NCBI RefSeq assembly: GCF_014201195.1
Contig: NZ_JACHDS010000001.1
Location: forward strand, 1,116,001-1,180,000
DNA from: Nocardiopsis mwathae
GTDB lineage: Bacteria; Actinomycetota; Actinomycetes; Streptosporangiales; Streptosporangiaceae
Direction: 5' to 3'
DNA length: 64,000 nt
A model generated the notes under the pieces. It was not told the origin of the DNA, made no database searches, and saw only the letters and a list, made by a program, of their open reading frames with translations. Each line of letters starts with the position of its first letter. Position 1 is the stretch's first letter. A program made the translations under genes and the position numbers. Shown here piece after piece: positions 52,112 through 60,225 of the stretch.

Positions 52112-52900
52112 TCAGACCTCGGGGGTGCCGGCCGTGGTCGTCGGTGTCGTCTCCCCGGCCGCGTCGTTCTCGCCCGTCCCGGCTCCCGAACCGGAGTCGG
52201 GTGACGGCGAACCGCCGTTGGTGTCGTCGCTCCCGCCGGAGCCGCCCTCGCCGGTCCCGGCCCCGCCGTCGCCGTTCCCGCCGCCGTTCCCGCCGTTGTC
52301 GGAGCCACCGCCCCGGTTGTCCCCCGGCTGGTCGGACCCGCCGGCCGGCACGCAGTCGGCCCGGTTCCGCTCCGCCTCCTGCCGGTCGTCGCGGGTGGCG
52401 CCGTCGCGGGGTGTGCTGGACGCGGGCGTGCGGCCGGGCGGGCAGGACGTGGTGGCGGCCGACCCGCCACCCGCCGTGCCGTCGTCCTCGCCGTCGCTCC
52501 CGGCCTCAGGGCCGGTCGGCGTCGGGTCGCCCGACGGTTCTCGGGAGGACTCCCCGGAGTCCTCCGGCTGGGGCGGTGTGATCCGATCGGCGGCCTGCCC
52601 GGGCCCGTTCGGCTCACCGGGCGCGCCGGTGTCGCCCGTCGGCGAGGTCAGCGCCGACGGCAGCAGCTGGTCGCGCACCTGAGGCGTTCCCACCAGTACC
52701 GAGCCGGCGATGAGCACCGCGGCCCCCACGGCCAGCACCGGGCGGATCCAGGGCAGACCGAAGGTCCACAGCGCCCTCCGCTGCTCGGTTCGGGCGCGGA
52801 TCTTCTCCAGCCCTTCGGGTGAGGGCGTCACGGAATCGGCCTCGGCGCGCAGGACCGCGCGCAGGCGCTCTTCGAAGCCCTCGTCGTGTGGATCGGTCAT
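52112..52900 (-). CDS. Single-span membrane protein, probable partner of the sigma factor
   Basis: A 262-residue protein: a charged N-terminal cytoplasmic region (about 1-45, FEERLRAVLRAEADSVTPS), one membrane helix (IRPVLAVGAAVLIAGSVLVG), and a long extracytoplasmic tail rich in Gly, Asp, Ser, Asn and Pro with two Cys (TSCPPG and RADCVPAG). It overlaps the upstream SigE-family gene by 4 bp (ATGA), so it is co-translated and may be its anti-sigma factor, although no zinc-binding ZAS motif is seen. The tail is probably disordered. Confidence 0.7.
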   Translation of the reverse strand: MTDPHDEGFEERLRAVLRAEADSVTPSPEGLEKIRARTEQRRALWTFGLPWIRPVLAVGAAVLIAGSVLVGTPQVRDQLLPSALTSPTGDTGAPGEPNGPGQAADRITPPQPEDSGESSREPSGDPTPTGPEAGSDGEDDGTAGGGSAATTSCPPGRTPASSTPRDGATRDDRQEAERNRADCVPAGGSDQPGDNRGGGSDNGGNGGGNGDGGAGTGEGGSGGSDDTNGGSPSPDSGSGAGTGENDAAGETTPTTTAGTPEV

Positions 52901-53502
52901 GTCGTCTGCTCCAGAACCGTGCGGAGCGCGGCGATGCCCCGCGCGGTATGGCTCTTCACCGCGCCCCGGCTGATACCCATGGCGTCGGCGATCTGCGCTT
53001 CGGACAGATCACCGTAGTACCTCAGCACGATCGCTTCGCGCTGCCGGGTGGGCAGTCGGCGCAGGGCCTCGATCACAGCGGCGCGCTCCAGTTCGCCGAG
53101 CGCACCGTGCTCGGCGCTGGGGGCGTCGGGGAGCGCCTTGGGCGCGTGCTTCTCCACCACGGCCCGGTGCCGCAGGACCGAGCGGGCGCGGTTGACCACG
53201 GACTGGCGCAGGTAGGACAGCGCCTTGCCCGGGTCCCGCAACCGGCGCCAGGCGCCGTGCATGGCGACGAACGCGTCCTGGACGACTTCCTCGGCGGTCG
53301 CGTAATCGCGGACGAGCAGGGCGGCCAGCCGCACCAGGGGCCGGTAGTGCTCGCTGTACAGCTGAGTCACTGCTTGGTCGGCATCCCATCCGACCCTGGT
53401 CACCGCTGCGGTGGAGGCTCCCGCGACCATCGTTTCTGTCACGTCCGTTGGACGCGTGCCCTTGTCGCCGGGTTTACGAAAGGGCATGCCGGTTCTTCTC
53501 AC
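52897..53502 (-). CDS. SigE-family RNA polymerase sigma factor
   Basis: A 201-residue ECF-type sigma of the actinobacterial SigE family. Region 2 reads YSEHYRPLVRLAALLVRDYATAEEVVQDAF (in parts), and region 4 reads LRRLPTRQREAIVLRYYGDLSE followed by ISRGAVKSHTARG, here divided for length. It directs RNA polymerase to a stress regulon, unknown here. ATG at 53502 or 53487 (residue 6). It overlaps the membrane-protein gene downstream by 4 bp. A TTACGG-T-CCGTAA palindrome lies upstream. Confidence 0.9.
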   Translation of the reverse strand: MRRTGMPFRKPGDKGTRPTDVTETMVAGASTAAVTRVGWDADQAVTQLYSEHYRPLVRLAALLVRDYATAEEVVQDAFVAMHGAWRRLRDPGKALSYLRQSVVNRARSVLRHRAVVEKHAPKALPDAPSAEHGALGELERAAVIEALRRLPTRQREAIVLRYYGDLSEAQIADAMGISRGAVKSHTARGIAALRTVLEQTT

Positions 53503-53851
53503 CTGACTGTGTCGTCCGACCCTGGTGTGTGCCGGGAGGGGTCATCGGTTCCCTTCAGGCGTGGCTGTTCGCTGCGCCGTTACGGTCCGTAAGCGAAGCG
53601 ACCATAGCAAAACCGGTGCGGCGTGGGCGAAGTCACGCGAAGCAACAGAATAGCCGTCTTCTCGGTGCCCCGGGGGCCGTAGCGGGCACCGCGTCCGGAG
53701 CCGCCCGTGCCCGTTCCGGCGGGCGACCCGCGCACACGCGGCCGTATCCCCGCGGAACGCCGGAGGGGAGGGACACGTCGGTCGCCGGAAATCGCTAGAG
53801 TTCGGAGTGGAGAAAACGCTCAGCCGTACGGGAGACGCCCAGGGAGGGCCG
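53503..53851. other. Divergent gap between the sigma factor and HIT genes
   Basis: 349 bases without a gene. The palindrome at 53580-53592 is the main feature. On the minus strand TATGGT near 53612 is a possible -10 for the sigma gene. Nothing else stands out. Confidence 0.4.
53580..53592. promoter_or_regulatory. Palindrome TTACGG-T-CCGTAA
   Basis: Perfect 6+1+6 palindrome about 80 bases upstream of the sigma-factor start. Could be an operator controlling the sigma/membrane-protein pair. Confidence 0.4.
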
Positions 53852-54208
53852 GTGGCCAGGACCGCATCCGACTGCCTGTTCTGCAAGATCGTCGCGGGCG
53901 AGGTGCCCGCCGAGATCGTGCGGAGCACGGAGCGCACGATCGCCATCCGCGACATCAACCCGCAGGCCCCCACCCACGTGCTGATGATCCCCCGCGACCA
54001 CTACCCCGACGCGGGCGCGGTCGGCCGTGCCGACGCCGGGCTGATGGACGAGATGGCCCGGGAGGCGCACGAGGTCGCCGTCGCCGAGGGCGTCGCCGAC
54101 ACCGGCTACCGCCTGGTGTTCAACACGGGTGCGGGGGCCGGGCAGACCGTCTTCCACGTGCACGGCCACGTGCTGGGCGGGCGCGGCCTGGAGTGGCCGC
54201 CCGGGTAG
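53852..54208 (+). CDS. HIT family (histidine triad) protein
   Basis: A 118-residue HINT-like hydrolase. CLFCKIVAGEVPAEIV opens the fold, and the triad lies in VFHVHGHVLGG (His102, 104 and 106). Such enzymes hydrolyse AMP from adenosine phosphoramidates and lysyl-AMP-like adducts. GTG at 53852 is chosen for AGGGAGG 4 bases upstream; a GTG at 53807 would add 15 unsupported residues. It heads the HIT-phoH-ybeY gene run. Confidence 0.93.
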   Translation: MARTASDCLFCKIVAGEVPAEIVRSTERTIAIRDINPQAPTHVLMIPRDHYPDAGAVGRADAGLMDEMAREAHEVAVAEGVADTGYRLVFNTGAGAGQTVFHVHGHVLGGRGLEWPPG

Positions 54209-54394
54209 TTCCTCCGCGCGGGTCGGCAGGGGCTCCGTTGATAGACTTCAACCGACGACAGCCTTCGCTGGGGCCTCTGCGATCACGCCACTGCGGCGCA
54301 CCGGTCGCATCCCGACTCTCAGCCGGGGCACCCAGGCACCATGCAGCCCAACGGACGCGAGAGGTAGGGGCGAGACGGCCGCTAAGGCCACACC

Positions 54395-55495
54395 ATGGTC
54401 GAATCAACACAACACAGCACCCAGGTCAAGATCGTGGTGCCCGAAGAGCACACGATGGTCAGCCTGCTGGGGTCGGGCGATGAGGTCCTGCGGGCGGTGG
54501 AGCGCTCCATCGACAGCGACGTCCACGTCCGCGGCGACGAGATCACCATCAGCGGGGGCCCCGAGGAGACGGCGGCGGCCGTGCGTCTGATCGAGGAGCT
54601 CATCGAGCTCGCCAAGAACGGCGCCCACCTCACCCCCGACGCCGTGGAGCGGACCCTGTCCATGCTCCGCTCCACGAGCGCGGAGCGCCCCGCCGACGTT
54701 CTCACGACGAACATCCTGTCCGCGCGCGGGCGCACCATCCGGCCCAAGACGCTCAACCAGAAGCGCTACGTCGACGCCATCGACAAGCACACGATCGTGT
54801 TCGGTATCGGCCCGGCCGGTACCGGAAAGACGTACCTGGCCATGGCCAAGGCGGTCAAGGCGCTGCAGAACAAGCAGGTCAACCGGATCATCCTGACCCG
54901 GCCCGCGGTCGAGGCGGGGGAGCGGCTGGGCTTCCTGCCCGGTACCCTCTACGACAAGATCGACCCGTACCTGCGTCCTCTCTACGACGCGCTGCACGAC
55001 ATGATCGACCCGGACTCCATCCCCAAGCTGATGGACGCCGGGACGATCGAGGTGGCGCCGCTGGCGTACATGCGCGGCCGGACCCTGAACGACTCCTTCA
55101 TCATCCTCGACGAGGCGCAGAACACCTCGCCCGAGCAGATGAAGATGTTCTTGACCCGGCTGGGCTTCGGTTCCAAGATCGTGGTCACCGGCGATGTCAC
55201 CCAGGTCGACCTGCCCAACGGGCAGTCCAGCGGCCTGCGCACCATCGAGCGGATCCTCGATGGCATCAACGACATCGACTTCTGCTGGCTGAACAGCAAC
55301 GATGTCGTGCGGCACAAGCTCGTCAGCGCGATCGTCGACGCCTACGGGCGGTATGACCATGAACAGCGGAACCAGCAGGGCACGCAGCAGGCCACCACCC
55401 ACCGCAGGGGCCGCTCCGGCGGCCGCCCGGGCTCCGCGCCCGCGCACGGCCGGTCCGCGGCGGGCGGCACCGACGGCGCCGCCGACGCCGGCTGA
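54395..55495 (+). CDS. PhoH family ATPase
   Basis: A 366-residue PhoH-like protein. An N-terminal KH-like domain (1-95) precedes the P-loop ATPase with Walker A IGPAGTGKTYLA and Walker B FIILDEAQN, plus MFLTRLGFGSKIVVTGD. PhoH-like proteins are RNA-linked ATPases often next to ybeY, suggesting a role in rRNA or RNA processing. The last 35 residues are Gly/Ala/Arg-rich and unconserved, ending in a 10-bp repeat that carries the stop codon. ATG at 54395; 186 bp from the HIT gene. Confidence 0.94.
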   Translation: MVESTQHSTQVKIVVPEEHTMVSLLGSGDEVLRAVERSIDSDVHVRGDEITISGGPEETAAAVRLIEELIELAKNGAHLTPDAVERTLSMLRSTSAERPADVLTTNILSARGRTIRPKTLNQKRYVDAIDKHTIVFGIGPAGTGKTYLAMAKAVKALQNKQVNRIILTRPAVEAGERLGFLPGTLYDKIDPYLRPLYDALHDMIDPDSIPKLMDAGTIEVAPLAYMRGRTLNDSFIILDEAQNTSPEQMKMFLTRLGFGSKIVVTGDVTQVDLPNGQSSGLRTIERILDGINDIDFCWLNSNDVVRHKLVSAIVDAYGRYDHEQRNQQGTQQATTHRRGRSGGRPGSAPAHGRSAAGGTDGAADAG

Positions 55496-55513
55496 CGCCG
55501 GCTGACGCCGGCG
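55481..55513 (+). repeat. 10-bp tandem repeat spanning the phoH stop codon
   Basis: GCCGACGCCG then two copies of GCTGACGCCG. The TGA stop of phoH is inside the second unit and an out-of-frame TGA is in the third. Gain or loss of a unit shifts the frame and changes the C-terminus. Confidence 0.8.
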
Positions 55514-55557
55514 GTCGATCCGCACGAAGAAGAGCACAGATAAGGCGCGCTGAGTAG

Positions 55558-56070
55558 ATGAGTATCGACGTCGCGAACGAATCCGGCGTCCCCGCGGATG
55601 AGGCGCGGCTGGCCCGGCTGGCCCGCTACGCCCTCGACGCGATGCGGATCCACCCGCTCGCGGAGCTGTCCGTCGTCCTGGTCGACGAGGAGCCCATGAC
55701 CGAGCTCCACGTCCGCTGGATGGACGAGCCCGGGCCGACCGACGTGCTGTCGTTTCCCATGGACGAGCTTCGGCCCGGCAGCGGGGAGCGCACCTCCGAG
55801 CCGGGGATCCTCGGCGATGTGATCATCTGCCCGCAGGTGGCCGCGAAGCAGGCCGCCAAGGCCGGGCACGCCACCCAGGACGAGATCGACCTGCTGTGCA
55901 CGCACGGCATCCTGCACCTGCTGGGCTACGACCACGCCGAGCCCGAGGAGCACCGGGAGATGTTCGGCCTGCAGGGGGAGATCCTGGCGGGCTGGCGCGG
56001 CCTGCTCGCGGCCGAGGCCGCCGGTACTCCGCCCGAGGAGAAGACGGACAGGGAAGACACGGACCGATGA
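55558..56070 (+). CDS. ybeY: Endoribonuclease YbeY
   Basis: A 170-residue metal-dependent RNase for 16S rRNA 3' maturation and ribosome quality control. The zinc motif has His116, His120 and His126 ([13 protein letters not shown]), preceded by [10 protein letters not shown] and GDVIICP. ATG at 55558, 62 bp after phoH. The CBS transporter gene starts at its stop by a 4-bp ATGA overlap. Confidence 0.96.
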   Translation: MSIDVANESGVPADEARLARLARYALDAMRIHPLAELSVVLVDEEPMTELHVRWMDEPGPTDVLSFPMDELRPGSGERTSEPGILGDVIICPQVAAKQAAKAGHATQDEIDLLCTHGILHLLGYDHAEPEEHREMFGLQGEILAGWRGLLAAEAAGTPPEEKTDREDTDR

Positions 56071-57482
56071 GCGGAACCGGCTCCGCCGGCTTAGGGGACC
56101 TCCTCCTGGCGGTCGCCCCGCAGTCGGCCGGACCGGCGATCGCGGCCCAGGCCGCGATCCCGCCGGTCGGGGCGTTCACGGCCGCCGCCGTGTTCACCGT
56201 GCTCGCGGCGTTCTTCGTGAGCGCGGAGGTCGCGGTCACCCGTACCGCCCGGATGGGGGTCGGCCACCTCGTCGAGGCGGGGCGCATCGGCGCCCGGCGC
56301 CTGGAGGGCATCGCGGCCGACCCGGTGCGCCACCTCAACCTGGTGCTGCTGCTCCGGGTGGTCTGCGAGGTCCTGGCGGGGCTGGCACTGGCGGTCGGGT
56401 TCATCGGCAGGTTCGGCCTGGGCTGGACCGCCGTCGGGCTGACCGCTGTGGTGATGGTGCTGGTCGACTACGTCCTCATCGGGGTCACCCCGCGCATCCT
56501 GGGCCGCCAGTTCGCCGATTCCATCGCGCTGGCCAGCGCGGCCCTGGTGGCGCCCGCCGGCGTCCTGGTGGGCCCGCTGGAGCGTGTCCTGGTCCGGGTC
56601 GGCCGCGCGCTGACCCCGCGTGGCAAGGGCGACCGCGGGGGGCCGTTCAGCAGCGAGGACGAGCTGCGCCGGATGGTCGACCTGGCCGAGCGGGGGCACG
56701 TCATCGACGCCGAGGAGCGGCAGATGATCCACTCGGTGTTCAAGCTCGACGACACGTCGGTCCGCGAGGTCATGGTCCCGCGGACCGACATCCTGTTCGT
56801 CGACCGCGACGCCGTGCTGGACGACTGCCTCAGCCTCGCGCTGCGCAGCGGGTTCTCCCGCATCCCGGTGATCGGCGAGGACGAGGACGATGTCGTCGGC
56901 ATGCTCTACCTGAAGGACGTGGCCGCGCGGATGCGTGAGCTGTGGGCCGACCAGGGTGCCGCCGCTGCGGTCGGGAAGCTCACCGCGGGCGACGTCATGC
57001 GCCCCGGCTACTACGTGCCGGACTCCAAGCCCATCGACGGTCTGCTGCGTGAGATGCAGCAGAAGCGCACGCACGTCGCCGTGGTGATCGACGAGTACGG
57101 CGGAACGGCCGGGCTGGTCACGATCGAGGACATCGTCGAGGAGATCGTCGGGGAGATCACCGACGAGTACGACGACGAGATCCCGCCGATCGAGCGGCTG
57201 GGCGAGGACCGGGCGCGCGTCACCGCGCGGCTGCCCCTGGGCGAGCTGGCCGAGCTGTTCGACGTGGAGCTGGACGCAGCCGATGTCGAGACGGTCGGCG
57301 GGCTGCTGGCCTACGCTCTGGGGCGAGTGCCGATCAGCGGTTCCCAGGCGGACTACGCTGGACTGCGGCTGACCGCCGAGGAGGCGGTGGGCCGCCGCAA
57401 CCGGACCGCGACGGTTCTGGTGGAGAAGATCCCGGAGGAGGCGGCGCGGACGGACCGCGCGGACGGCTCCGTCCCCCACTGA
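56067..57482 (+). CDS. CNNM/CorC family transporter with CBS domains
   Basis: A 471-residue membrane protein: an N-terminal DUF21/CNNM transmembrane domain (residues about 35-185), a CBS pair (about 230-350; [15 protein letters not shown] and [14 protein letters not shown]) and a CorC/HlyC C-terminal domain ([25 protein letters not shown] in parts). Family members transport Mg2+ or Co2+, or modulate such transport. ATG at 56067 overlaps the ybeY stop. A longer frame upstream has no similarity. Confidence 0.93.
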   Translation: MSGTGSAGLGDLLLAVAPQSAGPAIAAQAAIPPVGAFTAAAVFTVLAAFFVSAEVAVTRTARMGVGHLVEAGRIGARRLEGIAADPVRHLNLVLLLRVVCEVLAGLALAVGFIGRFGLGWTAVGLTAVVMVLVDYVLIGVTPRILGRQFADSIALASAALVAPAGVLVGPLERVLVRVGRALTPRGKGDRGGPFSSEDELRRMVDLAERGHVIDAEERQMIHSVFKLDDTSVREVMVPRTDILFVDRDAVLDDCLSLALRSGFSRIPVIGEDEDDVVGMLYLKDVAARMRELWADQGAAAAVGKLTAGDVMRPGYYVPDSKPIDGLLREMQQKRTHVAVVIDEYGGTAGLVTIEDIVEEIVGEITDEYDDEIPPIERLGEDRARVTARLPLGELAELFDVELDAADVETVGGLLAYALGRVPISGSQADYAGLRLTAEEAVGRRNRTATVLVEKIPEEAARTDRADGSVPH

Positions 57483-57568
57483 CGCCCCGCCAGGGTCCCG
57501 ACCGCCCGACGGGTCCGCACGCACGACGAACGCCCGTTCCCACCGGTGACCGAAGGAGAAGCCGACCC

Positions 57569-57919
57569 GTGACCGACACCGCCCCCCCGGCACTCGACCC
57601 CGAGGACGAGAAACTGATCACGCTGGCCCGCGCCTCCCGTGCCCGCAGCGGGGCACGCGAGGGTGCGGCGGTGCGCGACGAGACCGGCCGCACGTACGTG
57701 GCCACCACCGTCGCCCTGCCCTCCCTGAAGCTGTCGGCGCTGCAGGCGGCCGTCGCGGCGGCGGTCTCCAGCGAGGCCGCGGCGCTGGAGGCGGCCGCCG
57801 TGGTCACCGACGCGGCCGAGCTCCCCGAGGCCGACACCGCGGCGGCCGCGGATCTGAAGACGGCGCTGCTGCTGCTGGCCGGCCCGGACGGCGTCCCACG
57901 GAGTATCACGCGCTCATGA
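57569..57919 (+). CDS. Cytidine deaminase-like protein lacking zinc ligands
   Basis: A 116-residue Ala-rich protein between the CBS transporter and era, the slot where many actinobacteria (for example Rv2365c) encode a small protein often annotated as a cytidine deaminase. The fold start (LITLARASRARSGAREGAAV and the GRTYVATTV strand) is similar, but the catalytic blocks (C/H-A-E and P-C-x2-C) are absent: the protein has no Cys or His at all. Catalysis by a zinc deaminase mechanism is therefore not expected; a structural or regulatory role is inferred. Confidence 0.75.
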   Translation: MTDTAPPALDPEDEKLITLARASRARSGAREGAAVRDETGRTYVATTVALPSLKLSALQAAVAAAVSSEAAALEAAAVVTDAAELPEADTAAAADLKTALLLLAGPDGVPRSITRS

Positions 57920-58019
57920 CGCCCGTCCGCCCGGGCGCCGCCCCTCGCCGAGGCGGGCGTGCGGCGCCCCGGGCGCGCCCGCGGTCCGAGCGCACCCCAC
58001 GACAGGCGACACTGGAACC

Positions 58020-58988
58020 ATGAACGACCTCGACCTTGAGAAGCTGCGCGTCCCGCTGGCCATGCCCGCCCACCCGGAGGGCTTCCGCAGCGGGTTCGCC
58101 TGCTTCGTCGGCCGACCCAACGTCGGCAAGTCGACACTGATGAACGCGCTGGTCGGGCAGAAGGTCGCGATCACCAGCAACCGGCCCCAGACCACCCGGC
58201 GCACGGTGCGCGGCATCGTGCACCGCGACGACGCGCAGCTGATCATCGTGGACACCCCCGGGCTGCACAAGCCGCGCACGCTGCTGGGCGAGCGGCTGGA
58301 CAGCCTGGTGCGTTCGACGCTGGTCGAGGTCGACGTAATCGTGTTCTGCATCCCGGCCGACGAGCCGATCGGCCGCGGGGACACCTACATCGCCGGAGAG
58401 CTCGCCGCCCAGCGCGACACCCCGGTGGTGGCGGTGGTGACCAAGACCGACCTGGCCGACAGATCGCAGGTCGGCGAGCAGCTGATGGCGGTGGACCGGC
58501 TGGGGGAGTGGGCGGACATCGTCCCGGTCTCGGCCGACGGCGGCTTCCAGCTCGACACACTCACCGACGTGCTGTGCGGCCACCTGCCGGAGGGGCCGCC
58601 GCTCTACCCGGACGGCGACCTCACCGACGAGCCCGATGAGATGCTGGTCGCCGAGCTCATCCGGGAGGCCTCGCTGGAGGGGGTCCGCGACGAGCTGCCG
58701 CACTCGATCGCGGTGGTGGTGGACGAGATGGCGCCCCGCCCCGACACCGCGCCGGGCAGGGAACTCGTCGACATCTACGCCTCGCTGTATGTGGAGCGCC
58801 CGAGCCAGAAGGCCATCGTCATCGGAGCCAAGGGCGCACGGCTGCGCGAGGTCGGCACCACGGCGCGCAAGCAGATCGAGGCGCTTCTGGGCAGCAGGGT
58901 CTTCTTGGACCTGCGTGTGCGCGTCGCCAAGGACTGGCAGCGCGACCCCAAGCAGCTGCGCAGGCTCGGCTTCGACCAGCAGACCTGA
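58020..58988 (+). CDS. era: GTPase Era
   Basis: A 322-residue Era GTPase, needed for 30S ribosome assembly and 16S rRNA maturation. G1 is GRPNVGKST, G2/G3 give TTRRTVRGIV and DTPGLHKP, G4 is TKTD, and the C-terminal KH domain contains the variant IGAKGARLREVG RNA-binding loop. ATG at 58020. It is the last gene in the HIT-phoH-ybeY-CNNM-deaminase-like-era run, all on the plus strand. A 13-bp hairpin follows. Confidence 0.96.
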   Translation: MNDLDLEKLRVPLAMPAHPEGFRSGFACFVGRPNVGKSTLMNALVGQKVAITSNRPQTTRRTVRGIVHRDDAQLIIVDTPGLHKPRTLLGERLDSLVRSTLVEVDVIVFCIPADEPIGRGDTYIAGELAAQRDTPVVAVVTKTDLADRSQVGEQLMAVDRLGEWADIVPVSADGGFQLDTLTDVLCGHLPEGPPLYPDGDLTDEPDEMLVAELIREASLEGVRDELPHSIAVVVDEMAPRPDTAPGRELVDIYASLYVERPSQKAIVIGAKGARLREVGTTARKQIEALLGSRVFLDLRVRVAKDWQRDPKQLRRLGFDQQT

Positions 58989-59022
58989 CCCCGGGGCGCC
59001 GCCGCGCCCGCCACCGTTCTTC

Positions 59023-59054
59023 CGCCCCACCCGGCCTCGTCGCCGGGTGGGGCG
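59023..59054. terminator. Bidirectional terminator between era and allR-like gene
   Basis: Perfect 13-bp stem (CGCCCCACCCGGC and complement) with a 6-nt loop in the 92-bp convergent gap. Confidence 0.75.
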
Positions 59055-59080
59055 CGGCGCGTCCGCGCCGCCCGGGCGGT

Positions 59081-59911
59081 TCAGTTCTGGTGGTTGAGGT
59101 CGGCGGCCAGCGCACCTGCGGTGCGCTGCACGATCGGCGCGGCCTTCTCGACGAAGTCCCAGCTCACCCGGGATTCGGGGCCGGAGATGGAGACGGCCAT
59201 CATGGCCGGGCCCCCCTGCACCCCGACGGCCAGGCAGCGTACGCCGATCTCCTGTTCGCCGTCGTCGATGGCGTAGCCGCGTCCGCGGATCTCGGCGAGC
59301 TCGGTGGCGAACGCCTCTGGGGTGGTGATGGTGCGGTCGGTGGCGGCCGGCATGCCGGTGCGCCGCACGGTCGCCAGGGCCTCGGCCTCGGGCAGCTGGG
59401 CCAGCAGGGCCTTGCCCACCCCGGCGGAGTGCGGCAGCACGCGCCGCCCCACCTCGGTGAACATGCGCATGGCGTGCGGGGAGGGAACCTGGGCCACGTA
59501 GACGACTTTGTCGCCGTCGAGCATCGCCAGGTTCGCGGTCTCCCCGAGGTCCTCGACGAGCTGGGAGAGGTGGGGCCGGGCCCAGGTGCCGAGCATGCGG
59601 GAGGCGCTCTCGCCCAGGCCGATGAGGCGGGGGCCCAGGGCGTAGCGCCGCGACGGCAGTTGGCGGACGTAACCGTTGCCGACCAGGGTGCGGATGATCC
59701 GGTGGATGGTGGGCAGGGGCAGGCCGGAGGCATCGGCGAGCTCGCTCAGCGAGGTCTCCCCGCCCGCGTCGGCCATGATCTCCAGCAGCGCGAAGGCCCG
59801 GTCCAGCGACTGGACCCCGCCTGCGCGCGTACGGGGGCCGGACGCCAGGGCGTCCGGGGCGGTGCTGTCGGCGGCCTCGGTGCCGCCGGCCGCGGTCTGT
59901 GACGTTGCCAA
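59081..59911 (-). CDS. allR: IclR family regulator, AllR-like
   Basis: A 276-residue IclR regulator. The N-terminal winged helix (VQSLDRAFALLEIMADAGGE, LSELADASGLPLPTIHRI) and the effector domain (GETANLAMLDGDKVVYVAQV, RRVLPHSAGVGKALLAQL) match what I recall of Streptomyces AllR, the repressor of allantoin degradation that responds to glyoxylate-type metabolites. It is divergent from a DUF6986 gene followed by allantoinase, which it probably represses. The TTG at 59911 has GGAG upstream; an ATG at 59986 would add 25 unconserved residues. Confidence 0.82.
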   Translation of the reverse strand: MATSQTAAGGTEAADSTAPDALASGPRTRAGGVQSLDRAFALLEIMADAGGETSLSELADASGLPLPTIHRIIRTLVGNGYVRQLPSRRYALGPRLIGLGESASRMLGTWARPHLSQLVEDLGETANLAMLDGDKVVYVAQVPSPHAMRMFTEVGRRVLPHSAGVGKALLAQLPEAEALATVRRTGMPAATDRTITTPEAFATELAEIRGRGYAIDDGEQEIGVRCLAVGVQGGPAMMAVSISGPESRVSWDFVEKAAPIVQRTAGALAADLNHQN

Positions 59912-60121
59912 GGGTCTCCAGCTCCCAACACGTGGCCGCTCCGGCCGGTCGCCGTACCGGGCGGTCACACTCTTCGGAGTTCTCATTCTGCGATACGGAA
60001 GCAGTGGAGGGTACCCGTCCGGGGGTCCCCGGAGCCGCACGGAGCCGCACGGTGGTGCCGACGGTGCCGGTGGTGGCCCCGGTACATCACTGTCTCCGCT
60101 GCTTGCTCTTGTTCTTCCGAA

Positions 60122-60149
60122 TTGTAGAAGTTAGTGTCCGCTATATAGA
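60122..60149 (+). promoter_or_regulatory. Candidate promoter for the DUF6986/allB operon
   Basis: TTGTAG (60122-60127) and TATAGA (60144-60149) with a 16-nt spacer, about 75 bases before the GTG at 60226. The sequence holds direct repeats of TAGAAG (60125 and 60145 regions), possible AllR contact sites. Inference. Confidence 0.4.
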
Positions 60150-60225
60150 AGCACTCGGATCGGGATTCTGTAGGGGCAGCCCGGCCGTGACCAACCGGAC
60201 TGACCGACGGAAAGGGTCATCAGCA

